Shown: positions 1 through 9,623, counted from the stretch's first letter. The stretch: 64,000 nt of DNA from Bacillota bacterium (GCA_012516125.1 JAAYXB010000090.1:62001-126000); one strand, 5' to 3'. Notes: a model not told the origin generated them from the letters alone. Program-made: numbers and translations.

Positions 1-1055
1 GCAGTGTCCAGCGCCGCGATGTTGTTATAGTGCCAGGGGACGTTCCGCCCTTCGTCAGGGGTGATGGTGCTCTGGATGTCCGCGCTCGTGAGCCTCGACA
101 ACATGAGGTTCAGAGCATGGGTGACCGTTGCCTCGCGCGTGGAGGACTCGATGTACTTGGTGTTCATCTGCGCCCGGAACCTGTACCCTGCGAACAGCCT
201 GCGAAGGGCCACGGCGTAGGGAAGGTCGAGGCGCATCTCCGGGGCGGGCGGCGCCGTCGGGGGAACGGTGGACAGACATATGTTTTCCTTCGCCATGCCC
301 ACCTTCACCGAGTACACGCAGTTGATGGCGTGCTGGACCATCAGCTCGGGCATGACCTTCCACGCCTCGCGCGCGGTGGCGTTGGCGTTGTGCGCCCCGT
401 CGATCTGCGCCATCCCCGCCCATTGCATCAGGGTCTTGGCCACCGCGGCGTCTACGAAAGACCTGTACATGTTGACGTTCCTGTAAAGGACGTTGTACTG
501 CGGGTCCTGGTGGGCACCGTTCACGCCTTCCTCGGCGAAGAGGACGGCGATCTCCGGGCCTGCGACCCCGCTCACGTAGGAGTGGAAATTGATTGGCCGC
601 CCCACCTCGTCCTCGATGAGGTCGAGGGCCTTGCGCGTCGCGCGCACCTGCTTGCGCGTGATGGGGACCCCACCGACCCCTTCGGGCGTGCCCTCGATGA
701 GCCCGTCGAAGTGACTCTGGCCGGTGGTGCGGATGACCATTATGTGGTCCGCCCCGTGCCAGGCGGCCATCCTCATCCGCCTTATGTCGTCCTCGAAGCG
801 ACCGGACGCGATCTCCGTGGTTACCACCATCTCCGGCTGCGGGTCTATGCCGCGGAAGTGCTTGGCCGCAGGAAGCGGCACGGACCGTTCCAGGGGGCGC
901 GATATCTGCTGGTACTCAAACGGCCCGAGGCTCGTTCCCGGCGGCAGCTTCTCGCGCCAAACCCAGCCGCGTCGCCTCGGCCTGTAATGCTCGAGGTCCC
1001 GCAGGATTTCCCGCACATCCAGCTTCTCGTCGGGGCAAAGCTTCCTCCCGCCCAC
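1..1055 (-). CDS. oraE: D-ornithine 4,5-aminomutase large subunit, partial (cut by window edge)
   Basis: The reverse strand is open from a GTG at 1055 to the window edge, about 351 codons; the C-terminal part with the cobalamin-binding domain lies outside. The start follows GGGAGGTGA, which overlaps the oraS stop, with a 6-base gap. The reading begins MGGRKLCPDEKLDVREIL and continues with barrel-like sequence typical of the OraE N-terminal half. In the family this subunit binds PLP and adenosylcobalamin and moves the terminal amino group of D-ornithine to C4, giving 2,4-diaminopentanoate. It is the last visible gene of ord-ortA-ortB-oraS-oraE, and the context makes the call firm. The PLP-binding lysine cannot be checked because it should lie beyond the edge. 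Confidence 0.9.
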   Translation of the reverse strand, partial: MGGRKLCPDEKLDVREILRDLEHYRPRRRGWVWREKLPPGTSLGPFEYQQISRPLERSVPLPAAKHFRGIDPQPEMVVTTEIASGRFEDDIRRMRMAAWHGADHIMVIRTTGQSHFDGLIEGTPEGVGGVPITRKQVRATRKALDLIEDEVGRPINFHSYVSGVAGPEIAVLFAEEGVNGAHQDPQYNVLYRNVNMYRSFVDAAVAKTLMQWAGMAQIDGAHNANATAREAWKVMPELMVQHAINCVYSVKVGMAKENICLSTVPPTAPPAPEMRLDLPYAVALRRLFAGYRFRAQMNTKYIESSTREATVTHALNLMLSRLTSADIQSTITPDEGRNVPWHYNNIAALDT

Positions 1056-1061
1056 CCCGCC

Positions 1062-1427
1062 TCACCTCCCGGCCCCAAAGAGGCCCGCCACCTCATCCCA
1101 CATCCTGCCCTCGGCAAGGGCAACCCCGGCCTCGCGCACGCTCATCCCGCGGGCGCTGGCAAGCTTCCAGACCACATGGCCCGCACCCTTGCCGAGAAGG
1201 CCCTTCTCAACGCACTTATCCACGATGGCCTTCGCCTCCAGGCTCGAAAACCCCATCCGGAGGAGCACAGACCTCTCAATGGAAGGGGACGTGTGGGTGC
1301 GCGCGAGATCCACCAGGGGCTGCACCACCCTGTCGGCAAGCTCCCAAAAGTACCTTGCAAGCTCCTCATCGCTCATGCCGGCAAGATGCCGGCGCCTCTC
1401 CTCGAAATCATCTGGCCGCATCATCAC
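1062..1427 (-). CDS. oraS: D-ornithine 4,5-aminomutase small subunit
   Basis: This 121-residue protein has the OraS hallmark segment SPSIERSVLLRMGFSS near residues 48-63, followed by EAKAIVDKCVEKGLLGKGAGH. It is the usual size for the small subunit, which pairs with OraE to form the B12- and PLP-dependent aminomutase. The ATG overlaps the ortB stop in an ATGA, and a GGGAGGG site lies 7 bases upstream. The next gene, oraE, starts 7 bases after its stop. The operon order matches known clostridial ornithine clusters. Confidence 0.93.
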   Translation of the reverse strand: MMMRPDDFEERRRHLAGMSDEELARYFWELADRVVQPLVDLARTHTSPSIERSVLLRMGFSSLEAKAIVDKCVEKGLLGKGAGHVVWKLASARGMSVREAGVALAEGRMWDEVAGLFGAGR

Positions 1428-2851
1428 GCTCGGCCCTCCCCTCCCCCAAGCTCGCGCATAGTCTCCTCGACAAATGCCACGGTGGAGTTTGTGTCCTCGG
1501 CAAGGAACCTGATATCCTCCGTTGATATCTGCCGGCCTTTCGCGTGGGACAGGGCGTTTCGTATGTAGGACCTCCGGATGTCAACAAGGGGCACCTCCTT
1601 CACATGGATCTGCGAGGGGTGCTCCGGTATGACTATCCGTTTCCCGGGCACGTTCTCACGGGGATCGCCGCGCCTCACCTCGACTCCCATCTCTCGCGCG
1701 AACGAGAGCTGCGCGTACGGGTGCTTGCCGGCGCCTGTGTACTCGGTCTCCTGGACCACCACCACCTGGTCGCGGTCCATCTCGCGCGCGATGGCGATGG
1801 CGGCCGCAAGAGACGTGTTTCCGGCGGGGCCTCGCTCCATGCCTTCCAGCTTCGCCAGCATCTCGGTAACGTAGAAGACCTCCCCCTGCGTCACGGTGAC
1901 GTACCTGTCCATGTAGCGAAGGGGTCTCGCAGCGTTGCGAGGCACGTCCGCCCTATCGGGCCACGTCGCGAACGGAATGCCGAAGCCCGTGTGCCCGGTG
2001 GTGAACGATTTCCTGTTGAAGTCGGTGTCGCTCGCCATGTGAAGGCCGGCAAGGTCCACGCTCGCGGCGATGACCTGGGTGTGGCGGCATCCCGCCTTGC
2101 GGAGGCCGCGCGCCGTCCCGGTGACATTCCCGCCGCCCGCATGGGTCACTATGACTGCATCCGGGTACCGTCCCGTCGCTCGCAGCGTCTCCGTGCCCAC
2201 TTCGTACCCGAGCGTCTCGATGCCGGCGATGCTGAACGGGGTGTAAAGGGACGCGTTGAAGAAACCCGTCTCCTCGAGGAGCCTCAGGAACACGTAAAAG
2301 AGCTCGGGCCCCACCGTGAGCTGGTGTACCTCGGCGCCGTACGCCTCGCACGCCCGTCCCTTCTCGATGATCTCTGGCTGGCCGCGGCCCTTCGAGTCGT
2401 AGGTTTCCTGCACGATGATGCACTTGACGCCGCGCTTGGCCGCCTGCGAAGCCACCGCCGCCCCGTAATTGCCGCTCGTGGCGGCGATGACCCCGGGATA
2501 GCCCTTGTTCTTCGCGCAGTATACCGACACGGACGCGCGCCTGTCCTTGAAGCTGCCCGAGGGGTTCGCCGACTCGTCCTTCACGAGGATGCGCGCGCCT
2601 TTACCGGGATCGGATATCCGGCGCACCACCTCCGTGATGTTGCGGAGTTCGACGAGGGGCGTGCGCCCGACGCTGGTCTCTTCCTGAATGGCGTGGATCT
2701 CCTCGAGCGTGTAACCGACCTCGTCCATCATCCCCTCGTAGTCAAAGGCGATGGCGCCGGTCTCGAACTTCTCGTAGTCGATATCCACGGCTGACTTCAT
2801 GATGTCGTGGCGCCTGGCCATGACCTCCGCGTAGCTTGTGCCGGGTATCAT
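1424..2851 (-). CDS. ortB: 2-amino-4-oxopentanoate thiolase, beta subunit
   Basis: A 475-residue PLP enzyme of the threonine-synthase-like fold. The PLP lysine lies in NPSGSFKDRRAS (around residue 101-104), and glycine-rich phosphate-binding loops such as TSGNYGAAVASQ and THAGGGNVTGT are present. With OrtA it cleaves 2-amino-4-oxopentanoate with coenzyme A into acetyl-CoA and alanine, the last step of oxidative ornithine degradation. The ATG overlaps the ortA stop in an ATGA and the stop overlaps oraS in the same way, so translational coupling is likely. Family assignment is firm. Confidence 0.94.
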   Translation of the reverse strand: MIPGTSYAEVMARRHDIMKSAVDIDYEKFETGAIAFDYEGMMDEVGYTLEEIHAIQEETSVGRTPLVELRNITEVVRRISDPGKGARILVKDESANPSGSFKDRRASVSVYCAKNKGYPGVIAATSGNYGAAVASQAAKRGVKCIIVQETYDSKGRGQPEIIEKGRACEAYGAEVHQLTVGPELFYVFLRLLEETGFFNASLYTPFSIAGIETLGYEVGTETLRATGRYPDAVIVTHAGGGNVTGTARGLRKAGCRHTQVIAASVDLAGLHMASDTDFNRKSFTTGHTGFGIPFATWPDRADVPRNAARPLRYMDRYVTVTQGEVFYVTEMLAKLEGMERGPAGNTSLAAAIAIAREMDRDQVVVVQETEYTGAGKHPYAQLSFAREMGVEVRRGDPRENVPGKRIVIPEHPSQIHVKEVPLVDIRRSYIRNALSHAKGRQISTEDIRFLAEDTNSTVAFVEETMRELGGGEGRA

Positions 2852-3216
2852 GGCTCGTCACCCTCTCTGGCCTCTCTTACCTCTCTTACGCCCAGAAGGC
2901 GCCACAGTTCTTCGCCTATGTGGAGAAGCTCAGGCACGGGCCTTGCGAAGGAGTGCGGGTATGGAGGATTCACCGCGACGAGCCGCCCTTTCACCTTTCT
3001 GCCCAGCACCGTCGTAATGGTCACTTCGTCGCCGAGGAATGCGTCGTGATCGAGGTAGCCCTTGATCCGCAGCTCCAGGGGGACTTTCTGGGTATCCTCG
3101 GGCACCTGCGGAGCCCGTTCGCCCGGCTTCAGGATGACCGAATGTATCTGCACGTACTCCCCGGCCCGGACGCGCTCCGCACCTTCGGGCCTCGCCACGT
3201 CAAGCACCTTCGCCAT
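2848..3216 (-). CDS. ortA: 2-amino-4-oxopentanoate thiolase, alpha subunit
   Basis: A small subunit (122 residues from the ATG at 3216) with the conserved stretches VQIHSVILKPGERAPQVPED and GDEVTITTVLGRKVKG, as in OrtA. The start is uncertain. A TTG at 3237 extends the protein by seven residues. The ATG at 3216 has a purine-rich GAGAGGGG directly against it, closer than ideal. Either start overlaps the 3' end of ord (3200). Together with OrtB it forms the thiolase; on its own the protein has no other known job. Confidence 0.9.
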   Translation of the reverse strand: MAKVLDVARPEGAERVRAGEYVQIHSVILKPGERAPQVPEDTQKVPLELRIKGYLDHDAFLGDEVTITTVLGRKVKGRLVAVNPPYPHSFARPVPELLHIGEELWRLLGVREVREAREGDEP

Positions 3217-4267
3217 CCCCTCTCGCTGCCTGTGCAAGCCTCGTCATGTCCCCCATCATGCACGCAGGCACAGGCAGGTCCTTCATGGTCACGAGGCCCG
3301 GCTCCGCCGCCACCACGTGTGGTATCATGTTCACCGCAATGGCGATGGTGCCGATGCCGCCGGGAATCTCGGGTTTTATGGCGAGGTTCACCGGTGGGGT
3401 GCCCTCGATCCATATGTAGTCCCCGGTCTCGACCCCCTCGAAGCCGGGCAGCACCTGCTGCGGATGCTCGAGGGTGATTACCTCCTCGCCGTTCATGAAG
3501 GCATGGGCTGTGTGGTTGCAGCCCGCAACCATCCCCGGCTTGACGTCAACGTGCGGCGTCTGGCGCCTGGTGCTGGAGATAATCGGCTCCCGGGTCTGGG
3601 TGATCTCGTCGAGCTTCCACCCGAGGGCGTCTGCGATCATGCCACACGACTGGACAAACCCTATGTGGCCAACGATCGTGCCTTTCGCGATACCGTCTCT
3701 GAACTCCTCAACGGTGGTGCCGACGCCTTGAGTCCTCATGACAGTCGGGCCGAAAGGAGAGAGGTCGTTGACCCGCCTCGCCCTCACCCTCTTGACGTCC
3801 GTGCAAATGCCTGTGAGCGCGATGATAAGGGTATCCAGGACAAATCCGGGGTTGATGCCGGTGCCGAGGACGCTCACCCCATACTTGCGGGCAAGCTGGT
3901 CGATCTCCGCGGCGAGCTTGGGGTCGCTCTGCCGGAGGTAGGCCATCTCCTCCGCCACCGTGATGACGTTGGACCCCGCAGCCATGGCGGCGTCAAGCTG
4001 CGGGTAGATCTCTCTTGCAAACGACGAGGTGGCGTGAAGCACCACGTCAGCCCCTGCCTCCAGCGCCTCCTCGGGGTCGCTTGTGACCCGCACGCCGATC
4101 TCGCGCCCCACGCCGAGGACCTCCCCGAGGTCGCGTCCGGCTTTCTCAGGCCTCGTGGCAATCGCCCCAACGATCCTGACCCCTTTCCGCTCCAGGAGCA
4201 CCTTCGCCATGCCGGAGCCCATCGCACCAAGCCCCCAACATACCACTGTGATCTCGTCCACTGCCAT
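3200..4267 (-). CDS. ord: 2,4-diaminopentanoate dehydrogenase
   Basis: A 355-residue NAD(P)-dependent oxidoreductase whose Rossmann motif WGLGAMGSGMAKVLL lies near residues 9-23, as in dihydrodipicolinate-reductase-like enzymes. In the ornithine pathway it oxidatively deaminates 2,4-diaminopentanoate to 2-amino-4-oxopentanoate, the substrate of OrtAB. The ATG at 4267 sits about 4-5 bases after GGAGGGGGA; a GTG one codon upstream is too close to that site. It is the first gene of the leftward operon and is followed directly by ortA. A nested palindrome lies about 150 bases upstream. The product is predicted to be cytosolic. Confidence 0.93.
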   Translation of the reverse strand: MAVDEITVVCWGLGAMGSGMAKVLLERKGVRIVGAIATRPEKAGRDLGEVLGVGREIGVRVTSDPEEALEAGADVVLHATSSFAREIYPQLDAAMAAGSNVITVAEEMAYLRQSDPKLAAEIDQLARKYGVSVLGTGINPGFVLDTLIIALTGICTDVKRVRARRVNDLSPFGPTVMRTQGVGTTVEEFRDGIAKGTIVGHIGFVQSCGMIADALGWKLDEITQTREPIISSTRRQTPHVDVKPGMVAGCNHTAHAFMNGEEVITLEHPQQVLPGFEGVETGDYIWIEGTPPVNLAIKPEIPGGIGTIAIAVNMIPHVVAAEPGLVTMKDLPVPACMMGDMTRLAQAARGDGEGA

Positions 4268-4408
4268 CACTCCCCCTCCATAGTTGCCGCCGAGCTATAC
4301 AGCACCGTGCTAGCCGTCGAGATTTGTTGACCGCATAGTCCACCAGGCTGTGCAGGCGAACGCACGCCAAATCTCCTCATTAGAACCACGTGGCCTGGGA
4401 TAGGATAT

Positions 4409-4437
4409 ATGCAGTGGTGCATACTTATGCACTGCAT
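4409..4437. promoter_or_regulatory. Nested palindrome upstream of the ornithine operon, possible operator
   Basis: An inner 16-base palindrome at 4417-4432 (GTGCATA, 2-base centre, TATGCAC) is framed by perfect 8-base arms ATGCAGTG (4409-4416) and CACTGCAT (4430-4437). Such nested symmetry is typical of a dimeric regulator site. It lies about 140-170 bases before ord, where an operator for an amino-acid-responsive regulator would be expected. No regulator gene is next to it and no consensus was recognised, so the function is inferred from position and symmetry only. Confidence 0.45.
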
Positions 4438-4617
4438 GCATACAGCTGGGCGAAAAATGTGCCGCCTCCCCCACTTCGATGTTTGGCAGCCCGTCGGAGT
4501 TAGGTTCTGTAGTTCCTTCTAAAGTATTCTATTGACGAAGCGGGATTCCTGCCTCACCGGCGGAAGGAGCGTCGAGACTGCGCGGAATACCGGGAATACC
4601 GGTACGTGTCTGCGTAC

Positions 4618-4653
4618 ATGAATGGACCACCCATGCACGGGTGGTTCATTCAT
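4618..4653 (-). terminator. Hairpin downstream of lon
   Basis: The arms 4618-4632 and 4639-4653 pair over 15 positions with one G-T pair and a 6-base loop. The hairpin lies about 50 bases beyond the lon stop on the reverse strand, the expected place for a terminator. No clear T-run follows, so it may end transcription weakly or act as an mRNA-protecting stem. Confidence 0.55.
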
Positions 4654-4703
4654 CTAAGCGAGACCAGACTTCTCCTACACTTGCGGTTTGATCGGGCGCT
4701 CCC

Positions 4704-7172
4704 CTACTGGCAGGACCCGTAATAAATCTGGTTCGGCACCGGAGCGGGCGGCCCGTCGTGGACGATGGCCGGAAGCGCCCGCTCGTCTTCGTCATCTGCG
4801 CTCCGCTCACCTCCGCACAGCTCCTCCCTGCGCTGCAGAGCGACCCCGAGGACCTCGTCCATGTGGTCCACGAACACCAGCTTCATGCTATCGAGGACGC
4901 TCTTCGGCACCTCTTCGATGTCCTTCCGGTTCTCGCCGGGGAGCACCACGGTGAAAACGCCTGCCCGGTGCGCCGCGACGATTTTCTCCTTGACCCCGCC
5001 CACGGGCAGGATCCTCCCGCGCAGGGTGATCTCGCCAGTCATAGCAATGTCGCACCTCACCGGCCTCCCCGAGAGGGCGGACGCGAGGGCGGTCGCCATG
5101 GCGATCCCTGCAGACGGCCCGTCCTTGGGTATGGCACCCTCAGGCACGTGGATGTGCACGTCCCGGTCTTGGTAGAAGTTGGGGTCGATCCCGAGCTCGT
5201 CCGCGCGGGACCTGATGTACGTGAACCCGGCCTGCGCGGATTCCTTCATCACATCGCCCAGCTTTCCGGTGAGCGTGAGCTTCCCAGTACCCCTCATCAC
5301 CGAGACCTCGATGGCCAGGATGTCCCCGCCCACCTCAGTGACGGCGAGCCCGGTCGCGACACCGACCCTGTCCTCGGACTCCGCGACACCGTAGCGGTAA
5401 TGCGGTATCCCGAGGTATCCTTCGATGTCCGCGGCGTCCACGACCACGCGAGATGCGTCGGCGCCGGCCGACTCGCTCACCACCTTCTTTGCGATCTTCC
5501 GCAGTATCGAGGAGATCTCGCGCTCGAGGCCACGCACCCCTGCCTCGCGGGTATACTGCCTGATGATGGTCCTTATGGCACCCTCTGTGAACTCGATGTC
5601 ATACCGTTCGAGGCCGTTTTCCTTTATCTGTTTCGGCACGAGGAAGTGGAGGCCGATCTGAACCTTCTCTTCCTCGGTGTAGCCCGGTATTGCGATGATC
5701 TCCATGCGATCTGCAAGAGGCTTGGGGATCGCATGCAACACGTTTGCAGTTGTGATGAACATAACGTCCGACAGGTCGAACGGGATCTCGATGTAATGGT
5801 CGCCGAACGCAGCGTTCTGCTCCGGGTCAAGCACCTCGAGAAGCGCCGACGACGGGTCTCCCCGGAAGTCATAGCTCATCTTATCTACCTCGTCGAGGAG
5901 GATCACCGGGTTCTTCGAGCCGGCCTGTCGCATGGCCTGGATGATCTTGCCCGGAAGCGCGCCCACGTATGTGCGGCGATGCCCCCGGATCTCGGCCTCA
6001 TCCCTCACGCCGCCCAGTGAGAACCTGACGAACTTCCTGTCGAGCGCCCGCGCTATGGACTTGCCGAGCGAGGTCTTGCCCACGCCCGGGGGACCGACGA
6101 AACACAAGATCGGGCCCTTGAGCTTGCTCGTAAGCTGACGCACGGCCAGAAACTCAAGGATGCGTTCCTTGACCTTCTCAAGGCCGTAGTGGTCCTCGTC
6201 GAGAACCCTGGCAGCAGCCTCGATGTCAAGCCGGTCCTGGGTCTTGTACGTCCATGGCAGGGCTAGAAGCCAGTCAAGGTATGTCCTGACCACAACCGCC
6301 TCCGCCGCCATGGGGGGCATCTTTTCGAGCCGCTCCACCTCACGAAGCGCCCGCTCTTCGACCTCCTTCGGAAGCTTGGCTGCAGCGATCTTCTCTCGGT
6401 ACTCCTCGCCCTCCTGGGACCTATCGTCCCTCTCGCCAAGTTCCTTCTGTATGGCCTTCATCTGCTCGCGCAGGTAGTACTCCTTCTGAGTCCTTTCCAT
6501 CTGCTTTCGCACGCGCGAGTTGATCTTCTTCTCAAGCTCGAGGATCTCCATTTCCTTGAGGAGAATGGCGCACAGCCTCTCGAGCCTGAGTCTGGGCGAT
6601 GCGGCCTCCAGCACCTTCTGCTTATCCTCGGTACGGAGGGGCAGATGGGCGGCGATGTCGTCCGCAAGCCTCCCGGGGTCTTCTATGGCCTGAACGGATG
6701 CGAGGACCTCAGTGGGGATCTTCTTCCCGACCCTGACGTACGACTCGAAGTATCCAAGGACGCTGCGCATGAGCGCCTCGGTCTCCTTCGTCATGCGCTC
6801 CGAGACCTCCATGGGCTCGACCCTGACCTTGTAGAAGGGATCGACCTGGACGTACTCGGCGATCCTCGCCCGCTGGATGCCCTCCACGAGCACCCTGATG
6901 GTGCCATCAGGATACCTCGCAAGCTGCTTCACCTCGGAGATCGTGCCGACCTCGTGAATCTCCTTCGGCGTCGGCTCGTTCACTTTTGCCTGCTTCTGTG
7001 CGGCAAGCAGAATGAGCCTGTCGTTCATCATTGCGTCTTCGAGCGCGGCGACGGACCTGTCTCTGCCCACGTCCAGAGGAACCGTCATGTAAGGGAACAC
7101 GATCACGCCACGCAACGGGAGGAGAGGTATCAGGTCTGTTGCTCTTGCTGCTTTGGCTTCTTCCTTCGGCAT
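4704..7172 (-). CDS. lon: ATP-dependent protease Lon
   Basis: A full-length 822-residue LonA protease. In order it has the N-terminal substrate-binding domain starting near [15 protein letters not shown], a coiled helical region, an AAA+ module with Walker A GPPGVGKT at 360-367 and Walker [11 protein letters not shown], and the C-terminal protease domain with catalytic Ser687 in PKDGPSAG and Lys730 in GGVKEK. It is cytosolic and degrades damaged and regulatory proteins. The ATG at 7172 lies 11 bases after GAGGAGGT. It is the last gene of the tig-clpP-clpX-lonB-lon series but is separated from lonB by 608 bases with a repeat and its own likely promoter. Confidence 0.97.
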   Translation of the reverse strand: MPKEEAKAARATDLIPLLPLRGVIVFPYMTVPLDVGRDRSVAALEDAMMNDRLILLAAQKQAKVNEPTPKEIHEVGTISEVKQLARYPDGTIRVLVEGIQRARIAEYVQVDPFYKVRVEPMEVSERMTKETEALMRSVLGYFESYVRVGKKIPTEVLASVQAIEDPGRLADDIAAHLPLRTEDKQKVLEAASPRLRLERLCAILLKEMEILELEKKINSRVRKQMERTQKEYYLREQMKAIQKELGERDDRSQEGEEYREKIAAAKLPKEVEERALREVERLEKMPPMAAEAVVVRTYLDWLLALPWTYKTQDRLDIEAAARVLDEDHYGLEKVKERILEFLAVRQLTSKLKGPILCFVGPPGVGKTSLGKSIARALDRKFVRFSLGGVRDEAEIRGHRRTYVGALPGKIIQAMRQAGSKNPVILLDEVDKMSYDFRGDPSSALLEVLDPEQNAAFGDHYIEIPFDLSDVMFITTANVLHAIPKPLADRMEIIAIPGYTEEEKVQIGLHFLVPKQIKENGLERYDIEFTEGAIRTIIRQYTREAGVRGLEREISSILRKIAKKVVSESAGADASRVVVDAADIEGYLGIPHYRYGVAESEDRVGVATGLAVTEVGGDILAIEVSVMRGTGKLTLTGKLGDVMKESAQAGFTYIRSRADELGIDPNFYQDRDVHIHVPEGAIPKDGPSAGIAMATALASALSGRPVRCDIAMTGEITLRGRILPVGGVKEKIVAAHRAGVFTVVLPGENRKDIEEVPKSVLDSMKLVFVDHMDEVLGVALQRREELCGGERSADDEDERALPAIVHDGPPAPVPNQIYYGSCQ

Positions 7173-7510
7173 GCTGCATTCGTACCTCCTCGGCTACTCC
7201 AGCGGACTCGTCCCCGCTCCACACTGCGAACCACGCCGTGCGCTGCACCTGGATCCGCGGCAGGTCACGGCCACCCGCGCCGCTGTCACTAATCAGTGTA
7301 TTCGGCCCGGCCTGTCCGATTCCTGCCCTCGACTCAAGGGACGCGGGCGACCCCCGTACGCCGCCCTCGCCTTCGGGTCCCGTCGGTTCACGACCCACCA
7401 CGCCTGTTAGCGCGGACACGGTGAATCTGCGGCATGCAGTGGCAGGCAGAACGTAACGGTCAGGGAACAAGGAAAGCCCCGCCTCACACGCAAGGCTATC
7501 ACACCGGTCA
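7173..7510. other. Untranslated leader region upstream of lon
   Basis: About 340 bases between the likely lon promoter and its ATG show no reading frame with a good start and coding pattern on either strand. I see no known riboswitch or heat-shock operator in it. It may be a long 5' leader. Confidence 0.4.
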
Positions 7511-7539
7511 GTATTATGTCAACGTGCTCTGGCTGTCAA
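7511..7539 (-). promoter_or_regulatory. Likely promoter for lon
   Basis: On the reverse strand a perfect TTGACA (7534-7539) is followed 15 bases on by CATAAT (5 of 6 to consensus), or 17 bases on by TAATAC. A second TTGACA overlaps the spacer. This gives lon a start site of its own about 330 bases upstream of its ATG, just past the repeat that separates it from lonB. No CIRCE or CtsR-type direct repeat was seen nearby. The -10 assignment is unsure. Confidence 0.45.
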
Positions 7540-7561
7540 TTTCTGTCGCGAGGAGGAGGCG

Positions 7562-7784
7562 CCGAGTATGGATTCAGAAGTCAGCACGAGTTTTCCAGGG
7601 GGGTTCAGGTTGCCGGTGTTTGCGGGACGGGGTGTCGAATTCTCGCCATCTGCCTGCGTATGGGGTCTTCTCAAGGGGCCCCGCTTGGGGCACCATCCGG
7701 GACCGTCCCCGGAACGCGGGTACCCACAACCGCGAGTAGCCCGGACTCTGGAAAAGTGGCAGCGACTTCTGACGCTCCACTTAG
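7562..7784 (-). repeat. Palindromic intergenic repeat, copy A (long core, right end type II)
   Basis: On the reverse strand this copy reads from CTAAGTGGAGCG at 7784 through GGTGCCCCAAGCGGGG to GACACCCCGTCCCGCAAACA and CACCGGCAACC, ending near CATACTCGG at 7562. It aligns along its length with the copies at 9624 and 53984. The TAA inside its terminal CTAAGT is the stop codon of lonB (7781-7783). It is the most diverged full-length copy. Confidence 0.75.
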
Positions 7785-9472
7785 CAACCAGCAGAGAGGC
7801 TTGCAGCGGCTATCTGCGGATGGGTATTTGTGCCAAGGGACCCGGGCAGCGGGCCCGTGGCGGCCATGGCAGCCTGCACCACCTCCTCGATCCGCTCTAC
7901 GGGCACAACCAGGATGTCCTTCCTCTCGCCGAAGCTCTCCTGCCAGTTCTCACGCGGGATTATCACCCTGCTCGCTTCCGCCAGAGCCGCAGCCTCGACC
8001 TTCGCCACGATCCCACCTACGGGTTTCACGTAGCCGCGTATGGACACTTCGCCCGTCATGGCAAGCTTGTTGTCCACAGGAATCTGAGTAATCGCAGAGT
8101 AGATGGCGGTGACGATAGCCACCCCGGCTGACGGCCCGTCAAGCGGAATGCCGCCCGGGAAGTTCACGTGGATGTCGTAGTCTTCGGGCCTGACCGAGAG
8201 GAACCTCCGCAGCACCGTGATGACGTTCTCCACCGAGCCTCTCGCCATGCTCTTGCGCCTCATTATCCTCCCCGTCTCACCCATCTCCTCCTCGTCGATA
8301 AGACCGGTCGTTATGACTCTTCCCGTACCCCTTTCCACAGGCACGGCAGTGGCTTCGATCTCCACGAGCATCCCATTCATCGCTCCGTACACGGCAAGCC
8401 CGTTCGCATACCCTACCTGGGGCGTGCGGGGCACCTTCTTGAAAGGGCGGGGGGAGTACTGGCCGGAATTCACCACCCACTCCACGTCAGCCCTGGTCAC
8501 AGTCTGGCGGCCCAGCGTGAGCGCGGCCCCGCCCGCTATCTGAAGGATGTTCACAGCGTCGCGGCCGTTGGCTGCGTACTTCTTGATGACCTCAAGGGCT
8601 CCGTCCTCGAGGACGAAACCTGCCTTCTGAGCGGCATTCGCCGCGATGATCCCAACCTCGTCGGGGGTCAGAGCCCTGAAGAAGACCTCGATGCACCTCG
8701 ACCGGATGGCCGGCGGGATCTCCTCCGGGGACCTGGTGGTGGCCCCAACCAGCCGGAAATCGGCCGGCAGACCATTCTGGAATATGTCGTGGATGTGCTG
8801 CGGGATGTTGGGGTCCTCTGAGCTATAGTAGGCGCTTTCAAGGAAGACCTTCCTGTCCTCGAGCACCTTGAGCAGCTTGTTTATCTGGACCGGGTGAAGC
8901 TCTCCGATCTCGTCGATGAACAGGATGCCGCCATGGGCCTTGGTCACGGCACCCGGTTTGGGCTGCGGAATGCCGGCTATCCCCAGGGGACCCGCGCCCT
9001 GGTATATCGGATCGTGGACCGAGCCTATCAGGGGATCCGCTATCCCGCGATCGTCGAACCTGGAAGTCGCCCCGTCTACCTCGACGAATTTGGCCCATTG
9101 CTTGAAAGGCGAGCGAGGGTTCTTCTTGGCTTCCTCCAACACGACCCTTGCCGCAGCGGTCTTGCCCACACCCGGAGGACCATACATTATCACGTGCTGC
9201 GGGTTCGGCCCACACAGCGCAGCGCGCAGCGCGCGAAGGCCCTCCTCCTGCCCTATGATCTCCCTGAGCGTGGTAGGCCGGGTCTTCTCCGAGAGCGGTT
9301 CCGTCAGGGATATGCTGCGCAGCTTCTGGAGCTTCTCCATCTCCTTGCGAGACTCGCGGTCAACGGCGACCCTGTTCCCCTGCTGCGTTCTGAGGAGGTT
9401 CCAGAAGTACAGCCCTATGACGATCCCGAAGAACAGGTTTATGAGCCCGAAGATGTTGCTTGCAAAGTCCAT
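7781..9472 (-). CDS. lonB: Membrane-anchored Lon-type protease LonB
   Basis: A 563-residue protein with an N-terminal membrane segment (about residues 5-26), an AAA+ module with Walker A GPPGVGKT at 98-105 and Walker B GGILFIDEIGEL, and a Lon-type protease domain with Ser448 in LDGPSAG and Lys491. It lacks the long LonA N-terminal domain. In Bacillus, LonB is made in the forespore, so it hints at sporulation. The ATG follows AGAGGCGG by 7 bases. The C-terminus ends at a TAA that belongs to repeat copy A, so the last few residues (SLSAGC) may have been reshaped when the element inserted. Confidence 0.93.
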   Translation of the reverse strand: MDFASNIFGLINLFFGIVIGLYFWNLLRTQQGNRVAVDRESRKEMEKLQKLRSISLTEPLSEKTRPTTLREIIGQEEGLRALRAALCGPNPQHVIMYGPPGVGKTAAARVVLEEAKKNPRSPFKQWAKFVEVDGATSRFDDRGIADPLIGSVHDPIYQGAGPLGIAGIPQPKPGAVTKAHGGILFIDEIGELHPVQINKLLKVLEDRKVFLESAYYSSEDPNIPQHIHDIFQNGLPADFRLVGATTRSPEEIPPAIRSRCIEVFFRALTPDEVGIIAANAAQKAGFVLEDGALEVIKKYAANGRDAVNILQIAGGAALTLGRQTVTRADVEWVVNSGQYSPRPFKKVPRTPQVGYANGLAVYGAMNGMLVEIEATAVPVERGTGRVITTGLIDEEEMGETGRIMRRKSMARGSVENVITVLRRFLSVRPEDYDIHVNFPGGIPLDGPSAGVAIVTAIYSAITQIPVDNKLAMTGEVSIRGYVKPVGGIVAKVEAAALAEASRVIIPRENWQESFGERKDILVVPVERIEEVVQAAMAATGPLPGSLGTNTHPQIAAASLSAGC

Positions 9473-9623
9473 GGGAAAGCCGCCTCTGCCCGGTGGGATG
9501 AGTGTTTCTCAAGTCTATTATGTCCATGATGCCGGGGCTTAAGTGAGAGTTCACACATCAACACCGGGAACGCAACATGAAATGCCATCCCCATAGGCGG
9601 CGGCGCAGCGCTGTGAGCACCGA

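Larger units (their letters stand above)
4268..4703. other. Intergenic region between lon and ord
   Basis: This 436-base gap holds no convincing gene. It contains the nested palindrome at 4409-4437, a strong hairpin at 4618-4653 and two adjoining copies of GAATACCGG near 4585-4601. A weak promoter-like pair for ord (TCGACG and TATAGC with a 15-base spacer, near 4296-4320 on the reverse strand) can be seen, but it is far from consensus. Confidence 0.6.

Noticed and set aside
30-1568. Long forward-strand frame of 512 codons over oraE and oraS
   Set aside because: It lies antisense to clear family members; high GC at third positions opens such frames. The product is rich in His, Arg and Pro and resembles nothing.
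4500-4560. Forward promoter-like TTGACG near 4532
   Set aside because: No gene follows on the forward strand and no -10 element is correctly spaced.
9530-9600. Another repeat end (CTTAAGTGAGAG near 9540) before lonB
   Set aside because: Only about a dozen bases match the terminus and no core follows; too little to call a copy.
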